Below, piece after piece: positions 1-5,572 of a stretch of DNA of 5,944 nucleotides (positions are counted from its first letter, which is position 1; each line of letters begins with the position of its first letter). The notes beneath the pieces are model-generated. The model was not told the origin of the DNA. It saw nothing but the letters and a program-made list of their open reading frames with translations, and ran no database searches. Both the position numbers and the translations under genes were made by a program. This DNA is from an uncultured Verrucomicrobiota bacterium (lineage in GTDB: Bacteria; Verrucomicrobiota; Kiritimatiellia; RFP12; UBA1067): contig CALYTX010000092.1 of NCBI GenBank assembly GCA_945487985.1, positions 1 to 5,944 of the forward strand, read 5' to 3'.

Positions 1-75
1 CGTGGCCTTGCCCGAACCCGAAGGGCCGCAGACGACGACGACTTCGCCCTTTTCCACGGTGGTGCTGCAGTTCTT
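1..75 (-). other. Fragment of polar amino-acid ABC transporter ATPase (Walker A region)
   Basis: Read on the minus strand with codons starting at 75, 72 and so on, this stretch encodes KNCSTTVEKG followed by EVVVVCGPSGSGKAT and runs off the edge. This is the Walker A (P-loop) region of the GlnQ/GltL/HisP-type ATPases, which energise import of glutamate, glutamine and other polar amino acids. In those proteins it lies near residues 30-45 after a conserved N-terminal strand with an aromatic residue that stacks on adenine. None of that N-terminus is found: upstream the frame reads unrelated sequence and has no ATG, GTG or TTG for at least 200 bases. The usual GKST is GKAT here, a Ser to Ala change at a position that normally helps bind Mg-ATP, or a base error at the edge. 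The motif match is strong. What the fragment means is open: rearrangement or chimeric assembly. Confidence 0.7.
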
Positions 76-692
76 GTGCCCGTGAATAGACTGAAATTGT
101 CGCGTGCTATTTCGTTGTATCCCAAATCGCGGTAGATAAGCCCCAGGTGGTAGCGGGCGACAGAATTCTTCATATCCAGACGGATGGCCGAAAGCAGCGC
201 CGTGCGTGCGCGGTCGCGAAAAACGGAGGCAAGATTGCCCGCTTCGGCGATGCGGGCCATGTTCACCACTCCGATTCCGGATAGCGCACGCGAACGCAGA
301 GCGCGTTCCCGGTCGCCGGCCGCAAGCTTGGAGTATAACGCCTCGGCCTGGTCATAGTGTTTCTCATAGAATGCGACCTGGGCGGCAAGTTCTACAACAT
401 CGGCATCGTTTGGCGCAAGGTCAAGGGCGCAAGATATCGATTTGCCTGCGTTGGCAACATCGCCGAATTTCAATTGCGCTCCCGCGAGCATCACCCAGGC
501 ATCAACATTTGCCGGCGCGATGGCAACGGAAGCTTCGAACTTGCGGATAGCCTTTTCCGTGTCGCCCGCGGCAAGCGCTTCTTCGCCAGCGCGCAGATTC
601 TTCGATGCATCCTCTCCTCCGCAACCGGCAAGGGCAGCGAACACCGCCGTCGCAAGGGCGCGCTTAAGCACGGATGAGAGCGAGGAATTCAT
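1..692 (-). CDS. TPR-repeat lipoprotein, 3' end missing or fused
   Basis: The reading frame is open from ATG at 692 to the left edge. It begins with a lipoprotein signal peptide: Lys10 and Arg11, a hydrophobic stretch of about 12 residues, and a lipobox ALAGC with the lipidated Cys at residue 24. The residues after it are Gly-Gly, not Asp, which under the Lol rule known from E. coli favours the outer membrane. The rest is Ala-rich helix pairs with TPR spacing: about residues 33-66 (EEALAAGDTEKAI then FEASVAIAPAN), 67-100 (ending ALDLAPND), 101-125, and 175-203 (YHLGLIYRDLGYNEIARDNF). TPR lipoproteins usually scaffold envelope complexes, and no partner can be named here. The start is chosen on GGAGG at 702-706, 9 bases upstream. 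It lies inside the last 29 bases of the mutase gene, so translation is probably coupled. From about position 75 down the frame turns into low-complexity sequence (PPWKRAKSSSS) while another frame encodes an ABC ATPase. About 205 codons are therefore trustworthy and the natural C-terminus is not present. Confidence 0.82.
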   Translation of the reverse strand, partial: MNSSLSSVLKRALATAVFAALAGCGGEDASKNLRAGEEALAAGDTEKAIRKFEASVAIAPANVDAWVMLAGAQLKFGDVANAGKSISCALDLAPNDADVVELAAQVAFYEKHYDQAEALYSKLAAGDRERALRSRALSGIGVVNMARIAEAGNLASVFRDRARTALLSAIRLDMKNSVARYHLGLIYRDLGYNEIARDNFSLFTGTRTAAPPWKRAKSSSSAALRVRARP

Positions 693-2016
693 CGCGCTTT
701 GCCTCCATGATCTGCTTGTTCTTGCCTTCCAGATTGAGCCTGACGAGCGGCTCGGTGTTGGACATTCGTACATTGGCCCAGTAGCCTTCGCTATCCCAGG
801 CGTCCACGCTAACACCGTCGAGCTCGAAAACCCGCGCTTTGTCTGAATAAAGCGACTTGATCTTCTGGAGCACTTCAGCCGGCGGGGTCGAGGTTTTCGT
901 GTTGATCTCTCCGGACTGGCAGTATTTCTTCAACGGCTCGACCAGTTCGGAAAGCGGTTTGCCGGCGGCGGACACGATGTTCGCAATCGCATACGTGGCC
1001 ATTGAAGATGATTCGGCGGTGAAGTTTGCCTTGAAATAATAGTGGCCTGAAAGCTCGCCGGCGAAAATCGCATCGTGTTGGCGCATCTGCTCCTTGATAA
1101 ACGAATGCCCTACGCGCGACATCATCGGTTTGCCACCGGCAGCAGCAATTGTTTCTTCGGCCATTTTCGTAGAGCGCAGGTCATAAAAGCACGCAGATTT
1201 CGGATTGGACTTAAGCAAATCTTCAGCGATGAGCGCGGTAATGAAGTCCATCGGAATTATCTGCCCCTTCTCATCAAGGAAGCCTGCGCGATCGGCATCG
1301 CCGTCAAAGGCCACGCCAAAGGCGTACTTGCCGGGGGCCGCCTTGATCAACGCCTGCAGATCCTTGAGCGTCTCGTGATGGAGCGGGTTGGCATCGTGAT
1401 TCGGAAATTCGCCATCGTACTCGCCGAAGAGGTCGTCGTGGGTGAGCAGATTCTGACCGGTGAACGCGACTGCTTCGGCAATCCCCATGCCGTTGGCGAA
1501 ATCCATCGCCACATGAACCGGCTTGGCGAGATGGGCAATCTGGCGTACATGCTCGCCATACTGCTGGGAGATATCGACTTTGGTGATCGTACCCATGCCG
1601 GCTGGAGGCTCATTGCCGTCCATAGCCGCGACGATGCGCTCGATGTCCTTTATGCCCGTCGCACCGGAAATCGGTACGGCATTGGCGCGGCAAAGCTTGC
1701 ACCCGTTCCATTCCTTAGTATTGTGCGAGGCGGTGATCATCACTGAGCCGTCGGCCTTGAGTGAACCGTTGGCGAAATAGCTCATTGGGGTGGAGCTCAG
1801 ACCGATGTCCAGCACGTTAACCCCCTCGTCGACCAAACCCTTTGCAAAGGCTTGAAACAGCGAGTCGCTCGACTTGCGGCAGTCTCGGGCCACCACCACC
1901 TTTCCGCCCCGCACGGCGGTGAATTGCGCGTAGGCGCGAGCAATCTTGTAAAAAACTTCGTCGGTAAGATCTTCGCCGTAGATGCCACGGATGTCGTATG
2001 CCTTGAAAATGCCCAT
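664..2016 (-). CDS. Phosphomannomutase/phosphoglucomutase
   Basis: This is a complete 450-residue alpha-D-phosphohexomutase, the usual length for the bacterial PMM/PGM group (AlgC, ManB, CpsG). The enzyme interconverts mannose-6-P and mannose-1-P, or glucose-6-P and glucose-1-P, in the cytoplasm. This supplies GDP-mannose or UDP-glucose for polysaccharide, LPS and glycan synthesis. All four signature loops are intact: N-terminal FKAYDIRG (4-11); the catalytic phosphoserine loop TASHN with Ser97; the metal loop DGDADR (238-243); the sugar-specificity loop GELSGH (320-325); and the C-terminal phosphate-binding loop RMSNTEP (417-423). The GEMSGH-like loop and the length point to PMM/PGM rather than phosphoglucosamine mutase (GlmM, with a different sugar loop). 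The choice between mannose and glucose cannot be made from sequence. ATG at 2016 is preceded by AAGGAGGA with 9-base spacing. The gene starts 47 bases after the small secreted protein ends, and its last 29 bases overlap the lipoprotein gene. Confidence 0.96.
   Translation of the reverse strand: MGIFKAYDIRGIYGEDLTDEVFYKIARAYAQFTAVRGGKVVVARDCRKSSDSLFQAFAKGLVDEGVNVLDIGLSSTPMSYFANGSLKADGSVMITASHNTKEWNGCKLCRANAVPISGATGIKDIERIVAAMDGNEPPAGMGTITKVDISQQYGEHVRQIAHLAKPVHVAMDFANGMGIAEAVAFTGQNLLTHDDLFGEYDGEFPNHDANPLHHETLKDLQALIKAAPGKYAFGVAFDGDADRAGFLDEKGQIIPMDFITALIAEDLLKSNPKSACFYDLRSTKMAEETIAAAGGKPMMSRVGHSFIKEQMRQHDAIFAGELSGHYYFKANFTAESSSMATYAIANIVSAAGKPLSELVEPLKKYCQSGEINTKTSTPPAEVLQKIKSLYSDKARVFELDGVSVDAWDSEGYWANVRMSNTEPLVRLNLEGKNKQIMEAKRDEFLALIRA
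702..706 (-). promoter_or_regulatory. Ribosome binding site inside the mutase gene
   Basis: GGAGG within the coding end of the mutase gene lies 9 bases upstream of the lipoprotein ATG at 692. It decides the lipoprotein start, and the gene overlap indicates that the two proteins are translated from one message. Confidence 0.7.
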
Positions 2017-2025
2017 GAATCAGAT

Positions 2026-2033
2026 TCCTCCTT
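2026..2033 (-). promoter_or_regulatory. Strong ribosome binding site of the mutase gene
   Basis: AAGGAGGA, a near-complete anti-16S match, lies 9 bases before the ATG at 2016. It fixes the start at the family-typical N-terminus (MGIFKAYDIRG). The rest of the 47-base gap holds no clear hairpin or promoter. Confidence 0.8.
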
Positions 2034-2063
2034 GAAATTGCAGTTGCAGGTTATTTGTTTAAA

Positions 2064-2477
2064 TCAATTGATAAGGACTTTCTGCTGCTCGTAATGCCCC
2101 GGCTGCCAGACGCGCACAACCGTGCCGTTGCTTTGCACTTGGTCTACATAGCGCCCGGCTACCCATACGTTTTGCACCTGGTAAACGGGTTGGGCGGGCT
2201 GCTGCACGATAACTGGTTGCTGCACGACTACGGGTGGTTGCACGACAACCGGTTGAGGCACAACCACCGTAGGCTGTGAAACCACTACCGGAGCGGGACG
2301 AAGCGCATCGTAAAGCAACCCTCCGACTATCGCCCCGCCAATGATACCCGCGGCAATTCCACCGTGATGACGCAGATGGTGGCCACCGTGACGGGGCGGC
2401 GGCATTCCTCCGTGCGGACGCGCAATGGCTGCGCAAGCAAGAGAAATGATTGCGACCAAGCAGACGAGTTTTTTCAT
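2064..2477 (-). CDS. Small exported glycine-zipper protein with Pro/Val/Gln repeats
   Basis: This 137-residue protein has a Sec signal peptide: MKK, a hydrophobic core (4-17), and probable cleavage after AIA at 19. The mature part has four zones: a His/Gly/Pro-rich stretch (22-40) with seven His, suggestive of metal or polyanion contact; a glycine zipper (about 40-54, GIAAGIIGGAIVGG) of the kind that packs in or against membranes; five hexapeptide repeats rich in Val, Pro and Gln (about 62-92); and a C-terminal segment (104-130) with paired VWVAGRY and VWQPGHY motifs like those of YXWGXW/WxPGHW-type envelope proteins. It probably sits in the periplasm or outer membrane. Its biochemical role is unknown. 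The start at 2477 has GGAGGTGG just upstream. The gene begins 28 bases after the kinase stop codon and has a likely promoter of its own overlapping that stop. An overlapping minus-strand frame ending at 2059 is a shadow, because only this frame has a signal peptide and repeats. Confidence 0.88.
   Translation of the reverse strand: MKKLVCLVAIISLACAAIARPHGGMPPPRHGGHHLRHHGGIAAGIIGGAIVGGLLYDALRPAPVVVSQPTVVVPQPVVVQPPVVVQQPVIVQQPAQPVYQVQNVWVAGRYVDQVQSNGTVVRVWQPGHYEQQKVLIN
2202..2291 (-). repeat. Five 18-bp in-frame tandem repeats
   Basis: Five consecutive 18-base units (2202-2219, 2220-2237, 2238-2255, 2256-2273, 2274-2291) encode the hexapeptides QPVIVQ, PPVVVQ, QPVVVQ, PTVVVP and PVVVSQ, listed from the C-terminal side. 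The three units at 2202-2255 are the most alike at DNA level (core TGCACGA on the plus strand) and the two further right have diverged. This pattern fits growth by duplication followed by drift. The unit length is a multiple of three, so changes in copy number would lengthen or shorten the linker without breaking the frame. Confidence 0.85.
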
Positions 2478-2504
2478 TTTCCACCTCCAAAATATATCTA
2501 TGTG

Positions 2505-2513
2505 ATTATACCA
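2505..2513 (-). promoter_or_regulatory. Extended -10 promoter for the secreted-protein gene
   Basis: On the minus strand the sequence is TGGTATAAT, a perfect match to the extended -10 consensus TGnTATAAT. The TAA inside it is the kinase stop codon. Transcription would start near position 2498, leaving a short leader of about 20 bases with GGAGGTGG at 2481-2488 before the ATG at 2477. No good -35 hexamer is visible 16-18 bases upstream, which extended -10 promoters can tolerate. It could drive the secreted protein, mutase and lipoprotein genes without the kinase. It rests on sequence match only. Confidence 0.55.
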
Positions 2514-5199
2514 AATTTTCGCGGCGGCTTGCGCATGAGACGAGAATTTCCTTCAACTCATCCATTGTGTAGGGTTTGGCCAGGAAGGCGTCGTAGGGGT
2601 GAGCGGCGAACATCTTGCGCATCGACTCCTCGCTTGAGCCGGATGAAACGATAATCGGCGTTTGCGGGGAAGCAATGCGGAAGGCGTCGAGTAGGCGCAG
2701 AGTGTCGATACCACCCAGATTGGCGTCGAGAATGATTGCGCCGATGCGCGAGGAGAAACGGCGGAGAATGGCCAACGATTCGTGGCGGTTGTGCGCCACA
2801 TGTGTTTCGACCTTAAGCACTTTCAGTAGAATCGACGTCGTCTGCAGAATCGCCTCGTCGTTGTCGACCAGTAAAACCTCTGTCGGCAGCTCGCCGCGGG
2901 CGCGCTGTTTCCCTGCAGGCTCCTCGCTTTCGCGAGCGAGTTTCGATTCTGGCAAAAACACGTGGAATGTGGTACCAATGTCGACCTGGCTGGTTACGCG
3001 AATTCCCCCTCCGTGCGACTCGACGATTGTCCGCACGGTCGCCAGCCCCAGTCCGCGGCCGAGAGCCTTCGAAGAAACATAAGGGTCGAAGAGACGCGGG
3101 AGCAACTCGGGTCGAATGCCAGGTCCGTCATCGGCAATACGGAACATTACGCCTTTGCCCGGCGCGAGCGGACGTTCAGAGATAAAAACGCCGGCAAGCG
3201 CGGCGGTCATCTCAAAAGGCTCGGCAGAAAGGCAAATAGTGCCGGGGCGCTGACCAATCGCTTCGCTGGCGTTTTTGATGATATTGAAAAGCACCTTCCA
3301 GAACTGGTTCGGATCGGCATCAACATCAGGCAGGTTGTCGCCGAAGCGGTAGCACAGCACGATATTCTTGCCGACAACCCGGTCCGCAATCATTTGCACG
3401 TCCTTGATGATCATTCCCGCGTTGGCCCGCACCAGCATAATCTTCGATTGTCCAGCATAGGCCATGAGCTCCTTGGTCATCGCCGAGCCGCGCTTGACGG
3501 CGTCGCGAATGGCGTCCATCTCTTGCCGCACGCCCTCGCCAATCGATCCGGCCAAAGCCGACTCGGCTGTATTGAGAATAACCGACAGCACATTGTTCAC
3601 ATCGTGGGCGATGCCGGCGGCGAGCAGCGTCAGCGATTCGCGCTTGGAGAAATCGCTTGCGCGCTTTTCGGCTTCCACGCGCCTACGGCGTTCGCCGACC
3701 TCTCGCGTCATGTCGCGGATAATGCCAAGCGCGAAATGATCGTCCATGCGGGAAAGACGCAGTTCGAAATAGCGAGCGTACGGATCCGATTCCTCACCGG
3801 TTCGGCCTCGCGCCATGGTTGCCTGTCCAGTAGCGAAAGTTTGTTCCAGTCGCTCGAGGAACCGCGATGCCTGCCCTTCGGAACATAGTTCAATAAGCGG
3901 TTTTTCATTCGCTGCCAGTCCCGGTACGGGCTTGCCTTCCGACTGCTTGATCACCGACACGAGCCGTCCGGCGCGGTCAAACACGACGAGCGCATCCGGC
4001 ACGCACGCGATCATCGCACGCTGGCGCGACTCAAGCTGCGCGAGTTCGACTGTGCGTGCGGATATGGTTTCAAGCATGCGGTTGACCGATGCTGCTAGAT
4101 GCGCAAACTCATCCTTCCCCTCCCACTCGATGCGCGGACAGTCGGTGGCGGTATGATTTTGGCCGAGATTGCGGATGGCTTCGGTCATCTTTGTCAACGG
4201 ATTGAGCAGAACCCGGCCCTGGAACCAGAAGATCGGCAGAATGAGCACGATGCCGGCCATTGAAATGAAGAATGTAAGCCGCCCGAGCGCCGAGCGCGTA
4301 ACGTTCGTGAAGGTCTTCGGCAGCGATACTGCGATCATCGTAATCGGGTTGCCGGCGATGTCGCGGATGGCGAACACCGCTTCGAACGAATTCCCGCCGA
4401 TATCCCAAAATCCGCCCGAGTAGAAATCAAGCGCTTCGGAAAGCATCGGTGCCAGGCCGAATGAATTTCGCTCGCGCAGGGAAGACCCGGGAATCGCGCC
4501 GTTGCGCACGGTCGGCGCATTGACATCTGTTTTGCGTGAACTTACCCTGACTTCGAACCCGCCGAAGCCCTCGTTAACCTGCGCCGAGAAGGCGGAGGAA
4601 TCGAACAGCGAGCCCAATACCGCATAGCCATCCGCCTTGTCGGTGCCGTACCGGGTGAGCGAAACATAGTGCGAACGCGAGCCGACATGCATGATGCCAA
4701 CGGCCGTGGCGGCATCGTTGGTGCCGGAAAGACCTTGTATCCAGCTGCCGATCTGTTCGGCGTAGGCGGCAAGGTCTGCTGCATTGAGTTTGCGCGGACC
4801 TACATCCGTGCGCACGCACCCAGCGACAAACTCGCCGTTCGCGGTGTAATCGACAAGCAAAGAGAAACCTCTCCCCGCGGAATCGGACATGATCTCAGCG
4901 GGGGAAACGCGTCCCGCGAGCTGTTTCGCCACCCATGGCAGATGCCGGATGTTGTTCCGGCGCACGCTGTCGGCATTTCGGTAGGCGATGCGCGAGATAT
5001 CCGCTCCGATCTCGCGCACCTGTTGCTCGGCATCACGGACGAGGTGTACGAGCACGATGCGTCCGCCAATGTAGAATACTCCGAGAATCAGCAGCAAAAA
5101 GAACGCTGTGGCGATTGAATACTGCGTGCGTATTGAATGGGCTGTGCGGGTGAAAATATTGGCTGCGGACAAATCGCCGTCGCTTTTCTTTTTTTGCAT
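2506..5199 (-). CDS. Membrane-bound hybrid sensor histidine kinase
   Basis: This 897-residue protein senses a signal outside the cytoplasm and autophosphorylates. Order of parts: short basic N-terminus; TM1 (about 30-54); an extracytoplasmic sensor of about 250 residues (55-304) of CHASE/Cache style, starting with a long helix; TM2 (about 307-327); HAMP linker (about 328-382); a helical link and a PAS-like domain (about 391-500, ending HFALGIIRDMTRE); HisKA with H-box AGIAHDVNNVLSV and phospho-accepting His532; and HATPase with N box NIIKNASEAI (Asn643), G1 DDGPGI (691), F box LFDPYVSSK and G2 GRGLGLA. A C-terminal receiver (773-890) has acidic residues Asp779 and Asp781, phospho-acceptor Asp825, Ser852/853 and Lys875. 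All catalytic residues are present, so it should be active. There is no output domain and no response regulator in the window, so phosphate must go to an HPt or regulator elsewhere, or the receiver tunes the kinase. ATG at 5199 follows AAGGAG with an 11-base gap. The ligand is unknown. Confidence 0.95.
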   Translation of the reverse strand: MQKKKSDGDLSAANIFTRTAHSIRTQYSIATAFFLLLILGVFYIGGRIVLVHLVRDAEQQVREIGADISRIAYRNADSVRRNNIRHLPWVAKQLAGRVSPAEIMSDSAGRGFSLLVDYTANGEFVAGCVRTDVGPRKLNAADLAAYAEQIGSWIQGLSGTNDAATAVGIMHVGSRSHYVSLTRYGTDKADGYAVLGSLFDSSAFSAQVNEGFGGFEVRVSSRKTDVNAPTVRNGAIPGSSLRERNSFGLAPMLSEALDFYSGGFWDIGGNSFEAVFAIRDIAGNPITMIAVSLPKTFTNVTRSALGRLTFFISMAGIVLILPIFWFQGRVLLNPLTKMTEAIRNLGQNHTATDCPRIEWEGKDEFAHLAASVNRMLETISARTVELAQLESRQRAMIACVPDALVVFDRAGRLVSVIKQSEGKPVPGLAANEKPLIELCSEGQASRFLERLEQTFATGQATMARGRTGEESDPYARYFELRLSRMDDHFALGIIRDMTREVGERRRRVEAEKRASDFSKRESLTLLAAGIAHDVNNVLSVILNTAESALAGSIGEGVRQEMDAIRDAVKRGSAMTKELMAYAGQSKIMLVRANAGMIIKDVQMIADRVVGKNIVLCYRFGDNLPDVDADPNQFWKVLFNIIKNASEAIGQRPGTICLSAEPFEMTAALAGVFISERPLAPGKGVMFRIADDGPGIRPELLPRLFDPYVSSKALGRGLGLATVRTIVESHGGGIRVTSQVDIGTTFHVFLPESKLARESEEPAGKQRARGELPTEVLLVDNDEAILQTTSILLKVLKVETHVAHNRHESLAILRRFSSRIGAIILDANLGGIDTLRLLDAFRIASPQTPIIVSSGSSEESMRKMFAAHPYDAFLAKPYTMDELKEILVSCASRRENLV

Positions 5200-5210
5200 A
5201 TCTACAATTT

Positions 5211-5216
5211 CTCCTT
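5211..5216 (-). promoter_or_regulatory. Ribosome binding site of the kinase gene
   Basis: AAGGAG on the minus strand lies 11 bases upstream of the ATG at 5199. The spacing is slightly long but usable. It supports this start over any internal Met in the kinase frame, because TM1 begins only about 28 residues later. Confidence 0.6.
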
Positions 5217-5245
5217 AGAACGGCTGTGCGGCTTCGCCTTGCGGT

Positions 5246-5539
5246 TTATCGCGCGGCGTTGCGTCGCTGCCGTATCCACACCAAGATCAGAACGAGCGAA
5301 ATGGCCGCAACTGCGCCGAGCCGACCGCGGCGAAAAGCCTCTTCTGCGGAAACACCCACCGTCCGCGCCGGCGGCTCGATTGCGATTGCAGCGGTCGAAT
5401 CGGCGAGTTCTCCAGGGGGTTGCACGGACGATGGACTGGGAGTTAACATCTTGGCAGCGGCGGAAGTTTCGCGCGCCGCGCGCATTTCCCGCTCCTGGCG
5501 AGCGATTACCACCGAGGGATCTTCCGAGGCTTCGACCAT
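5246..5539 (-). CDS. Small single-span membrane protein, unknown function
   Basis: I do not recognise a family for this 97-residue protein. Residues 1-30 are charged and helix-prone (ARQEREMRAARE). Residues 31-60 are Pro/Ser/Ala-rich and probably flexible. Residues 73-87 (GRLGAVAAISLVLILVW region) form one hydrophobic span followed by RQRRNAAR, a basic end consistent with a cytoplasmic C-terminus by the positive-inside rule, or with a tail anchor. No signal peptide or Cys is present. The start at 5539 has an in-frame stop two codons upstream, so it cannot extend. The ribosome site is weak (ACGGA about 10 bases before the ATG). The gene lies 33 bases after the previous gene and 46 bases before the kinase, which suggests an accessory role for one of them, but this is inference. 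Overlapping plus-strand frames look less protein-like. It may be a real gene with a weak start signal. Confidence 0.58.
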   Translation of the reverse strand: MVEASEDPSVVIARQEREMRAARETSAAAKMLTPSPSSVQPPGELADSTAAIAIEPPARTVGVSAEEAFRRGRLGAVAAISLVLILVWIRQRRNAAR

Positions 5540-5572
5540 AACGCGTTAATCCGTCCGTTCTTTTCCTTACAT

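Noticed and set aside
55..57. GTG as a possible start of the ABC ATPase
   Set aside because: The residues before it (NCSTT) already look like the same protein family, and a start here would remove the conserved N-terminal strand. It is an internal Val.
1075..1746. A 223-codon open frame on the plus strand opposite the mutase
   Set aside because: The opposite strand encodes the conserved mutase loops throughout this interval, and the plus-strand product has no recognisable fold or ribosome site.
2202..2291. Regular repeats considered as a CRISPR-like or integration array
   Set aside because: The units are contiguous with no spacers and translate into an in-frame peptide repeat of an exported protein.
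2962..3888. A 308-codon open frame on the plus strand opposite the kinase
   Set aside because: It lies wholly inside the kinase gene, whose minus-strand frame carries all histidine-kinase motifs. The plus-strand translation shows no domain logic and is a shadow of codon bias.
5189..5195. Seven-base A run at codons 2-4 of the kinase, resembling the A AAA AAG slippery heptamer
   Set aside because: It is in the correct phase but is short, sits right after the start codon, and has no downstream structure or alternative frame worth reaching. It simply codes for Lys.
5222..5245. GC-rich stretch with a GGC-loop-GCC hairpin between the 97-residue gene and the kinase
   Set aside because: The stem is only about three pairs and no T-run follows, so it does not qualify as a terminator.
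5539..5548. Ten-base perfect palindrome TAACGCGTTA at the start of the 97-residue gene
   Set aside because: It is too short to be a convincing operator alone, has no second copy in the window, and no promoter is visible beside it.
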